DNA of 64,000 nt, taken from positions 1-64,000 of the forward strand of contig DF237326.1 of the NCBI GenBank assembly GCA_000708835.1, in the 5' to 3' direction. The stretch comes from Klebsormidium nitens (lineage: Eukaryota; Streptophyta; Klebsormidiophyceae; Klebsormidiales; Klebsormidiaceae). The notes below the pieces were generated by a model. That model did no database searches. It saw only the letters and a program-made list of their open reading frames with translations, and was not told the DNA's origin. The position numbers and the translations under genes are program-made. Below are positions 37,201 to 50,004 of the stretch, in pieces; positions within the stretch are counted from its first letter, which is position 1, and the number at the start of each line of letters is the position of its first letter.

Positions 37201-38839
37201 TAGTTCTGTAGTCTGTGAAGCATCACCTTGAATGGTTCATTGTCAGTGCGGAATTCAATGCCAGGCACCTCCAGCAGCCACTGAGGAAAGCCTCTGCAAT
37301 ACCAATGTGTTGTTAGCAGACAAACAAAGTTATGCCCAGCTTACATCACTGGAAATAAGTAAGAGCCAGTAAAAGCGGAACAGGCCTCGGCTTCCGTTGC
37401 TGGTCTAAACCAGGGATATTTCACAACAAGCAATGAAGTGGCCCATGCTCCGAGGGACACCTCTTGCTAAGCAAATGGCTTTGCTGTCAGCTAGATGTCT
37501 CACCCAAGGTTCCACTCTGCGCAAACATATGGACCAATGCGCAGGATGAGGTAAAGACCTGCACTCTGGACGTCTTTCACAAATCGCACCAGGTCGAAGC
37601 GACCCTCAAAATTGAACTGTACACAGCAAGCAAAAACAAGCATCAGGCCTGCAACGACCTTTGGCTGCCGTCCTGATCCTGAAGTGCTTGTCGTGTTGTG
37701 CCCTGCGGTGAATAGTTGGTGATGGAACAATTCACGGCCATGCAAGGTCGTAAAACTCTTTTGCAACAACACAGGAGATTCCTTAGTTGCCACTTAAAAC
37801 CAAGCTGAATATGGAGACTGATTCATCAGGAGAGGTATGAGCAGTCGAGTGAACTTATTAAGGCAAAGTTCTGAGGACCACTGTCTCATACTTACTTGGC
37901 CTTCTTGAGGTTCGTGCCCGTTCCAAAACACATAAGTCTGGATTGCATTCAACCCGCCAGCCTTCGACTTCTGCAGTAGATCAGGCCACATCTGCAGAAG
38001 GCCAAGATGGATAAAAGACGCTTCTGTTAGACTATGAGCAGAGCAGGCACAGGCACAGTAGTAATGCTCATGCACATTGTATTCAACAATCTTTCTGCAC
38101 AAGCAAAGAGATTTTTGGTCATCAGCTTGCGACTACACACTCCTGATTTATATTTTGTACCACGTGTAGGCAGGTAAATATACCAATCTACATATTGCCA
38201 GTGCTTGCAATCATGTTGCCAAGCGAGATTGACGATGTCCCAACTTCCAAAGCTACTACAGGAAGGCAATTAACGCTCCAAAGTCCCTTCAGCATCATGA
38301 TGACCATCAAGAGCACTTTCAAGATATCGTATCGCTCACTCAACATGGGGATGCAATATGAATAAGCTGTTAAGAAATTTGCTGGAGCCTGAAAGCGCAT
38401 TCAATGCCCCGGTCAGCCAATCAGGCCTGTAAAGCACCTGGAAGCCAGTACCCAGCCTTCAACATCTGCTTCACTGCAGAACCAACTCCTTGTAGTAGTC
38501 CACCAGACATTTTTGCCTGACCACCACCACCATCAATCAACAATTGTATCCTGGTAGACACATAAGGAAAGTGGTGCATTCCCTGTGCACTTGTCAATGA
38601 ATGCGTGCACCACCTCAGCAGATGCTCCTAGGAGTGGTGGAGCTGCTCACCGCTGGCGTGCTCCGCGGGTAGTGCACGATTCCTGCTACCACCAGCTGGC
38701 GCTCCCCATTGAAGAGGAGGGAACGGTGGTCGAAGCTCACATTGACCGCCTGACCTCCTTGCGCGCTGGCAGCAATTGCCATATGCAGAATGAGGGTGAA
38801 TAAGAGCAGCGCGCACCGGGACATTGTTGGAAGCTCCAT
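31218..38839 (-). CDS. BGAL: Secreted beta-galactosidase, GH35, plant type
   Basis: Nineteen exons, read on -: 38839-38651, 37991-37896, 37616-37504, 37293-37227, 37027-36935, 36487-36344, 36056-35968, 35692-35587, 35374-35287, 34986-34865, 34584-34405, 34111-33997, 33705-33579, 33304-33195, 32986-32886, 32624-32511, 32316-32206, 31817-31609, 31356-31218. All junctions are in frame; the product is 770 aa. I chose the ATG at 38839 for its GCCATGG context; one at 38824 also leaves a signal peptide ([17 protein letters not shown]). The GH35 signature [14 protein letters not shown] is split across exons 5 and 6; Glu190 is the expected acid/base and Glu259 in WTENW the nucleophile. Later landmarks are [22 protein letters not shown] and [12 protein letters not shown]. 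The enzyme should remove terminal beta-galactose from wall polysaccharides in the apoplast. There is no C-terminal lectin-like domain, as in many shorter plant BGALs. Confidence 0.95.
36607..36712. repeat. Two-copy tandem repeat (~53 bp) in a BGAL intron
   Basis: Copy 1 is 36607-36660 and copy 2 is 36661-36712. Both share TGGGCTCTCCAACAACATGA followed by TTCCT and GGTTGCTAC. They lie in the intron between coding exons 5 and 6. The near identity suggests a recent duplication. Confidence 0.9.
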
Positions 38840-39349
38840 GGCGCAACCAGAGCAGTGCAAAGGTACTCTTCTGAAGCTTCTGACGTTCCTTTGCTGACAG
38901 ATGGAAGCGCAGCTCAGGACGCTGTTCTGGTCGCGAAGTAGCTGATCGTAGCACTGGCAGGGAAGTAGGTAAGCCAGCCGCTTTTAACACTGCTGGTCTG
39001 CTTCCAATATCCGTTGTGTCACCGTCACTGACTCAGTGTCAGTGTGAGATATCGAGTTCGACGGTGCCCACGAGGGATTCCTCACGAGGGCCGACTGAGG
39101 ACGTGGTGTTGCCAGGCGCTGCATACGGTAGCCTGCGTGGGGGGGGATTGGTCGTCCAGATTAACAGGCCACCATCAGGGCAGCACTACTATTCACCTCT
39201 GTGCAGGACAGCGCTGTCTGCTTGCTCAATCACCTGATTGAGATGGGTGTGCGGAGTTGGTGAAATGGTCAGGACCAGCGGTTACTTCTCTTTGTAGAGC
39301 ACCGACCTGTTCATACTACGGTACGAGCTTAAAAGCTCTAGTTAGCACA
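38840..39349. promoter_or_regulatory. Divergent promoter region, BGAL / ABC1 kinase
   Basis: 510 bp between the beta-galactosidase ATG on the minus strand and the ABC1 kinase ATG on the plus strand. CAGTGTCAGTGTGAGA-type short repeats occur near 39025-39050. No clear TATA element was found. Confidence 0.5.
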
Positions 39350-42300
39350 ATGGCGCAAACTGCTCTTCATTGCAGGACCTGCGCAGCGCTGACCGTGAGC
39401 TTTTCTCAGCAAACCTCAGCCTCTTCTCAGTCTCCTCACAAAACCCCTGGTGTCCTCGCACCGCAGTCATACGGAGTGTTGCCTTCCGGCATACCACTCC
39501 AGCATTGTCAGCATTTGACAGCGTTCCATGAAGCTAGACCCAGGCCACGGCGTTGCAGTGCCCGGAGACCTGTCCGCGCTGCTGTTGCTGACCCACCGTT
39601 GAGTGGGGGCATACAGTGGGGCTCACCGGCTGTCAGAGATGTGCAGTGGGGAGAGCCGCAGAGGGGCACAGCTGCGACAAAGACAGTAGAGGTGAGGGGT
39701 GGACTGCTGTGAAGTAGCAGATGGGCAGTCAGAAAATGGAGCGCACCTTTTAAACAGTCAAATCCAAGACCGGCGGTCTACAGTCCCTGTGTACAGCACC
39801 CATCGATTGTTCTCTGTGTTATACAGTGCCCATCGAAAGTTGCCCCCTGGCGCTTCAAGAAAACCAAGCCTCAGTTTATAACTTTTGTCCCCCCCATGCG
39901 TGCCGACTATTTCTTCTGAAGGATGGGCATCCAGGTTTTTCTCTACTCATCTGATAAGCTGAGTTTTGGAGTTCCCCGCTTCATTAGACAAGCCAGTCTT
40001 TGGACAATCCTTGTGCCCTTGCAGTTAGTCCCCACTCGAGGCACTCCGTCAACATATGCTCTCTACCAGCCACCCGCTGAAAATATGGACACATACTCAG
40101 TAAGTGCTGAAGAGGCGGCTGCAGCAGCTCGGGCAACTAACGTTCCAGTGTACAACCCCGATGCAATGGCGCGGGAGTATAGCAGGCAGCCACTCAAGGT
40201 TAGCCCTCACTGTTTTCTCCCCTTTTATGGGCGCGGTGGGTGTGTTGTTCGAAATCGCACAGGCCCAGTCAATCGGTAGGGTGCCACCTTGCAGGTCTTT
40301 ACTGTGACTGGTTCTGACACTCGGTTGTGTAAGCTCAGCGGCTATCGAGCGACAGCGGGCTGCCCATCGTGTCTGTATCCGGTGGCAGTGGAGAAGGCTA
40401 GGTTTACCTGAAACACCTTTGTTGGCTGGAACGACTCTTTTGCCAAACCAGAGGTATAGCTAGAGGAGAAGGCTTGAAATCAACAGAGATATTGATAGAA
40501 AACGTGTGTGTGTGTGTTCCCCGTAGGTATTAAGGCGAGCGTTGCAGATTGTGACGACCATTGGCAGCTTTGGGCTGACCCTGCTCCAGGACCGGCAGCG
40601 CGGCCGCCTGGACTCGCGCACCATGGTTCTGCGCGCCAAGCAGCTCCGGGGGCAGCTCACGCAGCTGGGGCCAACGTTTGTCAAGGTGGGGGCCCAAAAG
40701 TGTCAAAAACGTGCCTGCTATGAAGGGCCACCGTTGGCACTCAGATGAGACGCAAGCGTTCAAGACCTTCTGGTCAAGATCTCGTTCCACATGGACAGGA
40801 TTTTGGAGCAACTTCGTGGCTGTCCTTGTCAACTTTCTGTTACTCATGTGACCAGACCAGCCGGCCATTCCCGGGAAGAGTGACGTGAACCCTTCGTATC
40901 GTCACTGCAGGTGGGGCAAGCCTTGAGCACGCGGCCCGACCTGTGTCCCCCGGAGTACCTCGAGGAGCTGGCAGCCCTGCAGGTGCGCTTATCTGGAACA
41001 TGCTCTTGCCGAGCATCCTCCCCCCACCTGACGAGAATCTTTCACGGTCTGTTGGGCGAGATCTTTGAGACCGCCGTGTAGATTCCGGCTCCTGCTGACA
41101 GTGATGCTGCATGGGCACCTCAGAGCCAGCCTGATCAAAGATGAGCACTCTTCTTCAAACCATGATCTAAGAGCGGTGTGTCCTTGTAGATATAGCAACA
41201 CTATTATAGGATGGCGATGGTTTAGTGAGGCCACTATCCCCCCGCCTCTTCTAAGCAGTACCAATTTGCGGACATCGCAGGACGCCCTGCCCACGTTTTC
41301 GGACGCTGAAGCCTTCAGCCTGATTGAGCGCGAGCTGGGTGGTCCCCTCGAGTCGTACTTCTCGTCCATCACAGCCACGCCCATCGCGGCAGCCAGCCTG
41401 GGGCAGGTGAGGCGCGCAATTGCAAGCCTCGCGGCTTTGGAATCAGGGGCCTCGCAAGCGCCCAACTGTTGAAATCTGGGGTCTGAGGATCCCGTCAATC
41501 TACTTCACAACTTCGTATCAATCTCCTCTACTTGCCTATCCTCTGCATGAAGCATCCCAAAAGCTTTCCGCTTCCGAGAAAAATCTGATGTTCCAGGTAC
41601 CGCACTACCTGAGCTGTCGCTGTGCTATAGATTAGTCGGTGATTCAGCCTGCCACCTTCGTTATGCATGATCGCGGCGTAAAATTTCAATCAAAGCGACC
41701 GTTCAAAGTTGCCTGCCGTTTAGCAATCTCAGCAATAAGTTTTATTGGGCTGCTTGTGATCAAGGGACCTCGCGTGTACAGGTGTACAAGGCGCGGCTGC
41801 GGCGCGACGGCAGCCTGGTGGCGGTGAAGGTGCAGCGGCCGGGCATCGTGGAGCAGATCAGCTTGGACTTTTACCTGGTGCGCGCCGCGTGCCAGCTGGT
41901 GGACAAGTACGTGGACGCTGTCACCACGCCGCTGGTGCCTCTCGTCGACGAGTTTGCCGCGCGCGTCTACCAGGAACTCAACTACGTCCAGGTCAGCGCA
42001 CGGCTCGCCAAACTCATCTGCCTGCCTCACGGCGATGGCACAGAACATTTTATTAAACAACGAAGAATTGAATCTCTGACCCGGGTTCTTTCGTCGCATA
42101 TCATAATCAAGGATCGCCGTTGGGGGTTTACACGCTAGCCGACTCCGCTTTGTCCTACTGCGGGGTGTCTCTAGGCCCTTCTGCCCACGAGGTTTCGTCG
42201 GGATGTTTTCTGCAGAGTGTCCGACGATCTCACCCTTTCTTCTTTGACTAGTCGCTTTTGAGTGCCCGCCAAGCCGGCAGCGGAGCCATTAGTGCCCTGC

Positions 42301-45300
42301 ATTCTCCTAGGCGTCTTTCACTCAACCCGGTTCGTTGCTCGCGTCTGGTTGGCCAGATTCTAAGCTGTCGTGTCTGGTGCAGGAGGGTCGCAACGCGGAG
42401 CGCTTCCAGCGGCTGTACGGGGACCGCGTGGACGTCAAGGTGCCGGCCATCTACTGGGAGATGACCGCCGCTCGCGTCCTTACCATGGTACGGGGCCAAC
42501 TCACACGTTTACTTCTCAGGTTATAGGAACACGGTCAATGCATCACGGTCAAGCGACTGCGAGATCATTCGGTCCCGTGCTCTCCGCTTGAAGGCTTCTA
42601 TTTTCGCAGGCCGCACAATCGTCGCTTGCAGCCGTCAGGTTGTTAGCATGTCACCCGCGTGCCTTTAGCTTTAGCGGCGGGCCTCAAGTTCGTGCTTCCT
42701 GACGAGCTGACGCTGCATGAAAGAGCTCAGGGCTTCTCCAGCGACGACTGCAGCCTCCCTCGTCTAAGGCTCTCGCTGCAACGCCGCTGGACCTCTTATA
42801 TCCTTCCACACACAGCTGCGGTTCTCCTCCTCAACCCGGAATCAAGCCGTTGAGCTGCAGCGGTGCCCGTGGCGCGTGTGCAGGAGTGGATCCAGGGGAC
42901 GAAGCTGAGCGACCTGCCGGCGATCAAGGCGCAGGGCATGGACATCCTGGCGCTGGTCAACACGGGCATCCAGTGCAGCCTGCGCCAGCTACTCGAGGCG
43001 GGCTTCTTCCACGCAGGTGCGCATGACGCAGGCCGGTGGGATGCCCGCCCGGCCCTTGTCTGCTCAGTCTCGAGTCCGCTTTTCTGAAACCTGCTGCAGT
43101 GCGATAGGATCCACTCAAAAGAGTGCAACTTGCAAACGAAGACGAAGTTAGAGAACACATTTACTGGTCTCCAGACGTCAACCAGACCATGATGTTGTTC
43201 TTATTTCTGGCGGTCTCATTCGCAGACCCGCATCCTGGCAACCTGCTGGCGACCCCGGACGGCAAGCTGGCCTTCCTGGACTTCGGCATGATGAGCGAGA
43301 CGCCGTCCAAGGCACGCCTCGCCATCATCGGTCACGTGGTTCACCTCGTCAACCGGTGAGTGCGCTTCTGGCCCAGGGTACGGTGCAGATTAGGGCCCCG
43401 GCCACAAAGTGGTGGGCGAAAGTGTGTCGGTCGCTGGCCCCCTCCCTTGCCTCGCCTCCCGGATGCGTAGAGCGGCCTCTCTGCGGCGCTAAGGATGGGT
43501 GGCGGGTTGCACTCAATTGGTGTAAAAACAACCTTCGCAAAATGACCGCTGGCTGCCGTATCCGCAGTTGGGATTGAGGTTTTGACAGCTGGATTCGAGA
43601 CTCCGGCCTCGAACACTCTGCTTTTGAACAGGTGCCCAGCCCTTGCTGACGTGAGTTGCGGCGTTACAGGGACTACGAGGCGATGGCGCGCGACTACTAC
43701 GTGCTGGACTTCTTGACCCCGGACGTGGACGTGTCGCCCATCGTGCCGGCGCTGCGCGGCTTCTTCGACGACGTGCTCAGCCTGAGCGTGCAGGAGCTCA
43801 ACTTCAAGACCATCGTCGACGGCCTCGGCGAGCTCTACTACGACTACCCCTTCACCGGTGCGCGCGCCGCCCCGAACCCACCCTACCTGGGCCGCAACTT
43901 GTGTTGTTTGTCTGGGCTTAGCTCGAGCTGTGCTGATCCTGTTGGAGGCAGAGGGGACTGGTGGTGGCACAACCACCAGGTCGACACCAGAGTTGACAGG
44001 CTACCGGTCTGAAACCGCCTCCTTTCGGAGCCCTCTTTACCCAACTCCGGACAAGCTCGAGCGTCGGTTGACCCGTCCCGTTGCTACGCGCAGTCCCGCC
44101 GTACTACGCGCTGATCCTGCGGTCGCTGACGGTGCTGGAGGGGCTGGCCCTGAGCAGCGACCCCGCGTTCAAGGTGCTCGCGGCCGCGTACCCGTACATG
44201 GCCAAGCGCCTCCTCACCGACCGGGACCCCTACCTCCGCGACGCGCTCGTCGAGCTGCTCTTCAAGGACGGCCGCCTCAGGTGCGCCACGCTCACACTTC
44301 CACGATTTGGCGTGCAATTCTTTTCGGATCTGCGGACAGCTCAGGAGAAGAAGCTGCGTTATGACGAGGCCCCCACTGTGACAGGCGAAGTCGTCGTGGA
44401 CACTTGAGAACCTTTTGAAGACTTTTTGTCTTGCCTCTACGTTCTCGTTTTGTCCTGGTCGGACGACTTCCAAATTGCGCGGGCACTCCTGGCTGCTCCA
44501 CCGTGCTACCGACATTCCTCTCTTTCTCCAATTGCACCAGTGTGAGTTGCCCACTACCTGGCGCCTGGTACCCCTGGTTCCTGGGCCCCAGAAGTCTCGG
44601 TTGAGACTCCTGACCGCATCCCTACTCGTTCCCCCGCAGGTGGAACCGGCTGGAGACGCTGCTGGCGGAGGGCAGCAAGGACTCGGACTACCGGGCGGGG
44701 GAGGCGCTCCAGCCCGTGCTGGGCCTCCTGCTGGGGCCCGGCGGCGAACAGCTGCGCCGCCTCGTCGAGCAGGAGGCGGTCAGGGTCACCGAGGTGCGCC
44801 CGCAGCTGCGCGCACAGCCACCAAGGCAGACCGTGGGGCTCGTTCTGCAGTTCCTTGGAAAGCCAAGAGTTGAAAAAGAGATGTGCTCGCAGTCTTTGCT
44901 GCGCAGGGTGCGGTGTGCAGCCGGCCACGATTTTCCACCATGAGGGTAGAAGCACCAGCGAATGTATGTATCTCCGTGGCTCCTGAGAGCACAGCCTAGG
45001 CGCTGACGCAGCCGTTTGACGTCATACTCTGATGCTTCGCAGGCTCTTGTGATCGGACAAATGCTCGAGACGGCCCGCATGCTGCCCACTCCCCTCCAAG
45101 GGCTGGTCCCTTTCTCCCCCGCTGGCACTCGCATCGGGACGCTCGCATTGGGGACGGTGAGGAGTCTCGTTTGTGAAACGACAGCGAATTCCTTGCGGCT
45201 CTTTGTTTCAAGCGGAGACGGATCGTGCACCTTCTTTTCGACATCAAGCTTTGCTATTGTTCACTACATGTGCTTTTTAGCGGCGATTGTGACTGATTGT

Positions 45301-46131
45301 AAGCTCATTTGATTACATCTGAGTGCTCTCATAGTTCCGGCTTGCCTCCTGTGCCGCTTGTCGGCACCGTGGCCTTTGCCTCTGTTTCCTGTGCCGGCCT
45401 CCAGCACGTCAGAAGGAAGTGTTCCGTATATCTGTCCGGGGGGCGTTGCTCTTCGGTTCCGCCGTCACTGGGGTTGACGCGCGTGCGTGCGGTGTGCAGG
45501 GGCTGAAGCCGGAGGACGAGGTGCGGCTGCTGCAGCTGCGGGCGCAGGTGCTGCGCGTGTGGGACCTGCTGCGGAACGACAAGGGCTTCGACCCGGCGTC
45601 GTTGCAGCCCATCCTGCAGGTAACGCCCCGGGAGCGGGACAACCGGCTGGCCCCCACTTGCCGGTCACGCGGCATGCCAGGGGCCATTGCAGGAGGCTGG
45701 ACTGCAAGCGTTGGCTAGTCTGCAGGCGCAAGAGCTAGCACGCCGTGTCACTGGCATCGTGCCACGGTTGTGTATCAGCGACGTTGCTTGGGATGTCACA
45801 TCCAGCCGCACTCTTGCCATGTTAACACGCCGACCAAAGTGTTGCCAACCGGTTCTTCCTGCTCCCTTTGGTCCGAGGAGCAGGCTTCTGATTCTGGTCC
45901 GTCGGGTAGTCGTGAACGCGGTGCTGATCCTGGTTACCCGCTGCTTCCCGCCCTGCCAGAGCTGCCCGTATTTGAGAGCATCTCAGGAGCATCGGATGGC
46001 CATTGCAGGTACTTCAGCGGCCAGAGGCACAGGTACTCAGCATCAACGTGGCCTCGGGGGTGTTCCAGCGATTAGCGGCTCGCTTCTTGCAGCAGCTGCT
46101 GAGACCAGCACCTGCGACAGTACGGACTTGA
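39350..46131 (+). CDS. ABC1/UbiB-type atypical protein kinase, probably plastid
   Basis: Fifteen exons: 39350-39691, 40025-40198, 40527-40685, 40911-40982, 41281-41406, 41782-41991, 42383-42487, 42884-43016, 43226-43355, 43670-43857, 44094-44280, 44640-44793, 45043-45156, 45500-45619, 46009-46131. All junctions are in frame; the product is 778 aa. Residues 1-90 are rich in Ser, Ala, Arg and Gln with almost no acid, as in a chloroplast transit peptide. Family motifs are KVGQ at 225-228 (FVKVGQALSTRPD), the Ala-rich loop AAAS at 285-288, VAVK with Lys307, YQELNYVQEGRNAERF, the catalytic DPHPGN at 441-446, and DFG at 459-461. This is the UbiB/ADCK/ABC1K family. Length and the C-terminal extension resemble plastoglobule kinases that act on prenylquinone and tocopherol metabolism, but the exact subgroup needs a tree. 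Confidence 0.95.
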
Positions 46132-48262
46132 TTGTACTGTCGTGCCAATCGACCAACCCGGCAAGCAGAGTTGTAGATATTGTCTGCGAGTCGAACATTT
46201 CTATTTGCCATGTTGCATTCGGTCCCGGATGAGTCTAAAACGCACGCGTTGACCTTCAAGTATTAGACAGCGACGTTGGGGCATTATTGGTAGGTATTCC
46301 TGTTGCTTGTCAAGGCACTGAGGACCACTTGGATCTGATCATGCATGTTCACAATTGCTGGATATCATTATCGATGTCTTTGCACTGTTGAGCCGCTTGC
46401 ACGGCCAGGCCCATTGGCCCGGCACACGTGAACAGACCCGCGTGGGCCTAGCTGGCAATATATACGTAATATCTAGATCTTAGCTTGAGCTAGTACGTCC
46501 GTAAGATCTCAATATCATAGCTAAGAAAGGCTCACTCAGCTATAGGCCGAATATCGCATGCAAGCTTCACAAGCTGAAGCTCCAAGAACTCTAATGTCCC
46601 ATCAGTGCGGCACTCCCATGCAAGAGCAAGATCGATGGCCAACATGACCTAGATCTGAAGCTTTGCAATTGTTATACCATGACCGCAGCCTTAAGCATGC
46701 ATGCGCCGGAGCCGGCATGGCCTGTCGGTGATTAAGTTGATCATCTTCGCACGCCAATTCAAGTCTTACCAATGCACATAAATATCTTGTCGATCTCTGA
46801 CATATCTAGCTTGCACTGGCACCATGGCGTGATATCGATCATGCATTAATAAGCAAACACAAATATGCACGGATTGTAGGGTTTGGCAGTGAATGAGGTC
46901 CCGATCCTTGGTTGCGACGTAAAGGCGGAACGCGTGCAAAAGCCGCCGCGCAATCCTCAATCCTCAGGTCAGATTCTTGTAAGTTAGCCTTCAATATGCA
47001 AGATGTCACAGTCAGTGTGGATCAGGCGGATATGACGTGCATGCATCATAGAGTATTTAAAGCGAACGCGCCGCTCCGCCGCACATTAAGAAAGGTCGGA
47101 ACCTCAATTATGCATACATTGCAAGCTGATCGTTGGCATGGCCGGCCCAGTGGAGTTCTTCAAGACGTCCGCATTGTATCTGCCGCGGAACTCAGTATGC
47201 AGCCTGCATGGTATTGCCCCGGTATTGCATGCAATTAACCGTTTCATGCCTCCGGCCGCCCGCATGAGTACGTATTTAATGCAATATAAGCGGCCTGCAC
47301 AATGGTGGAATCTAGGTAGTGATTCGTGCAATTGGATCGTCAACACCTGTTGAATAATGTGACATGATACATCATGATTCAGGTTTGTATGATTGCAGAC
47401 TGTCAGCCTATATACTGAGTTCGTTGCGGGGTGTGCCGGCCGCGGTGTGCCTCAGAGCGACCTTAAAGAGGGCGTCAGATATCAAAGCGCACTAGTGGCA
47501 TCTGAACCCTGACTCAAAATCATCTAAGTTATGAAGCACGGAAGACGGAACAAGTATCTGACTTGTTCTTCAGATAGAATCGTTCTTGCTATCTTGTGGA
47601 CCGCAAGTGGCGAGGATGCTTCTGGCTCTGCCATTCGTATCATCGGACGGACTACATCGCACCTTGAAATGTGGCCCGAGCGACCAAATGCCCCATTTTC
47701 GGGGTACATGGTCGCCGAGGCATTGCGGGTCACAGGACGCCCTGGGCCCTGTCTAAGCGTTCATATATTAAGAGAATTTGAACGGCGAACTGAATGACTG
47801 AAGCGATATTTCCATGTTTTACTATCATCACTGATACCGTCAGGCCACAGTATATTCAGCCAGTCAACTTTGCTATCATTGAAAACGGTATCAAACTTTG
47901 TGGCAGACTAGTAGGATACAAGCTCCCGAGACCCTTTGACTTTGTCCCAGTTACATTGATAACTCCCGCTGACAGTCTACAGTGCCAATGATATCAGTGG
48001 AGCTTATATCAGCTGATTGCACTATCCATCATAAATCTTGGCACTTTTGTCTTCATGGATACATGACATACCGCATGCCTGTGTTTCTGACCAAACGTGT
48101 TGCCTGTGTTTTACGTTCATTTTGATAACATCACCTGAAGCTCCCGGTACAGCATAGATGGCGCCTGGCCGGCGTTAGAAAAGTCAAGCCGGTTATATGC
48201 GGTTAGTCACATGGCTCGAGTTACCCTGAGTTCGCAACTAGCACGCATATAACAGTTCTGCC
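46132..48262. other. Gene-poor spacer before assembly gap
   Basis: 2.1 kb of lower-GC sequence with many GCATGC and CATGCA steps. An 88-codon frame (47531-47797) has no recognisable motif and no splicing partner. Nothing else supportable was found. Confidence 0.6.
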
Positions 48263-49019
48263 NNNNNNNNNNNNNNNNNNNNNNNNNNNNNNNNNNNNNN
48301 NNNNNNNNNNNNNNNNNNNNNNNNNNNNNNNNNNNNNNNNNNNNNNNNNNNNNNNNNNNNNNNNNNNNNNNNNNNNNNNNNNNNNNNNNNNNNNNNNNNN
48401 NNNNNNNNNNNNNNNNNNNNNNNNNNNNNNNNNNNNNNNNNNNNNNNNNNNNNNNNNNNNNNNNNNNNNNNNNNNNNNNNNNNNNNNNNNNNNNNNNNNN
48501 NNNNNNNNNNNNNNNNNNNNNNNNNNNNNNNNNNNNNNNNNNNNNNNNNNNNNNNNNNNNNNNNNNNNNNNNNNNNNNNNNNNNNNNNNNNNNNNNNNNN
48601 NNNNNNNNNNNNNNNNNNNNNNNNNNNNNNNNNNNNNNNNNNNNNNNNNNNNNNNNNNNNNNNNNNNNNNNNNNNNNNNNNNNNNNNNNNNNNNNNNNNN
48701 NNNNNNNNNNNNNNNNNNNNNNNNNNNNNNNNNNNNNNNNNNNNNNNNNNNNNNNNNNNNNNNNNNNNNNNNNNNNNNNNNNNNNNNNNNNNNNNNNNNN
48801 NNNNNNNNNNNNNNNNNNNNNNNNNNNNNNNNNNNNNNNNNNNNNNNNNNNNNNNNNNNNNNNNNNNNNNNNNNNNNNNNNNNNNNNNNNNNNNNNNNNN
48901 NNNNNNNNNNNNNNNNNNNNNNNNNNNNNNNNNNNNNNNNNNNNNNNNNNNNNNNNNNNNNNNNNNNNNNNNNNNNNNNNNNNNNNNNNNNNNNNNNNNN
49001 NNNNNNNNNNNNNNNNNNN
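48263..49019. other. Assembly gap (run of N)
   Basis: 757 consecutive N. The true length and content are unknown. The gap lies in the longest gene-free stretch, so unresolved repeats are the likely cause. Confidence 0.99.
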
Positions 49020-50004
49020 ACCCGCTGTTAAAGGGTTAACCTTCGGGTTATGTCAGTCAGGATATCCTATGAATACCGGTACTTCGATTGTAAGTGCACG
49101 ACGCACGAGTCACGACTCATTCAACAGATTTCCGAATCCTGCGTGCCTTTACTTTTCCACAAAAGCCAATCATTGTCACAATTCAGGATGGGACGCGGAC
49201 AATCATATGCAAATTTGATTCCTAGTCTTTTGCCGTTCATTTCTCCAGTAGCGAGATCGAACGGTTGGTTTCGTAAGAATGAGACTCGGCGAATGGAAAG
49301 GGACGTCATCTCGAAGTCAGCAGACCAAGCACTTCTTTTACAGGGGTAGATTTTAGCATGATTTTAAGGGGGCCTTGAAGGAGCAAAATTGGTGGGAGCA
49401 GGATTGAATCGATATTGTGTAAACGTCTGTTCACGTGTACCACGTGAGCACAATCACGGAAGCATGGTGCGGGTCTGGAATCTGGATGTCTTCAGAGCAT
49501 GAGCTGATCAACAGTACGGCTGGGAGGAGTACCGTAGGTAGACTGTATAGGACCAGGTCATCCAGCGTTCCCCCAACTCACCAGACTGCACCAGGCTGTC
49601 TATTAACCTTTCCTACAGGAGTCAGGACCATGGCCTGCACAGTCAGGGACCAGGACATTAGGTATTATTGGCATTGCGTAACCCACTGTCCTTGAGAGAG
49701 AGTGAGATGTCGTCATCCAAGAGAATAGGTGCACAAAGGGCGTACACACTGCACAGCTTATTCAAAGCATACGGTAGCTGGAGTCTCACAGCTGCCCCAG
49801 CATGGCGATCAGCGAGACGCGTACCACTACAAATTACCAGGTGGCAGGAAGATTTGCTGTCAGATCACAGCTCCAGCAGGCATCACGCCACTTTCTGACC
49901 GTCTCTTTTCATCCCGCTACCATACAGGCGCGGCCGTATCACCTTGCTGCAGCGCACTGTGCCGACCCCCTGCCAGGGCGTGAGTCCCCGCGTTGCTGTG
50001 GGCT
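49020..50004. other. Spacer between gap and amidase gene
   Basis: 985 bp with short unsupported frames only. It should include the amidase promoter and 5' untranslated region. Confidence 0.55.

Noticed and set aside
47531-47797. 88-codon frame as a small protein gene
   Set aside because: No motif, no splicing partner, and ordinary length for chance in this composition.
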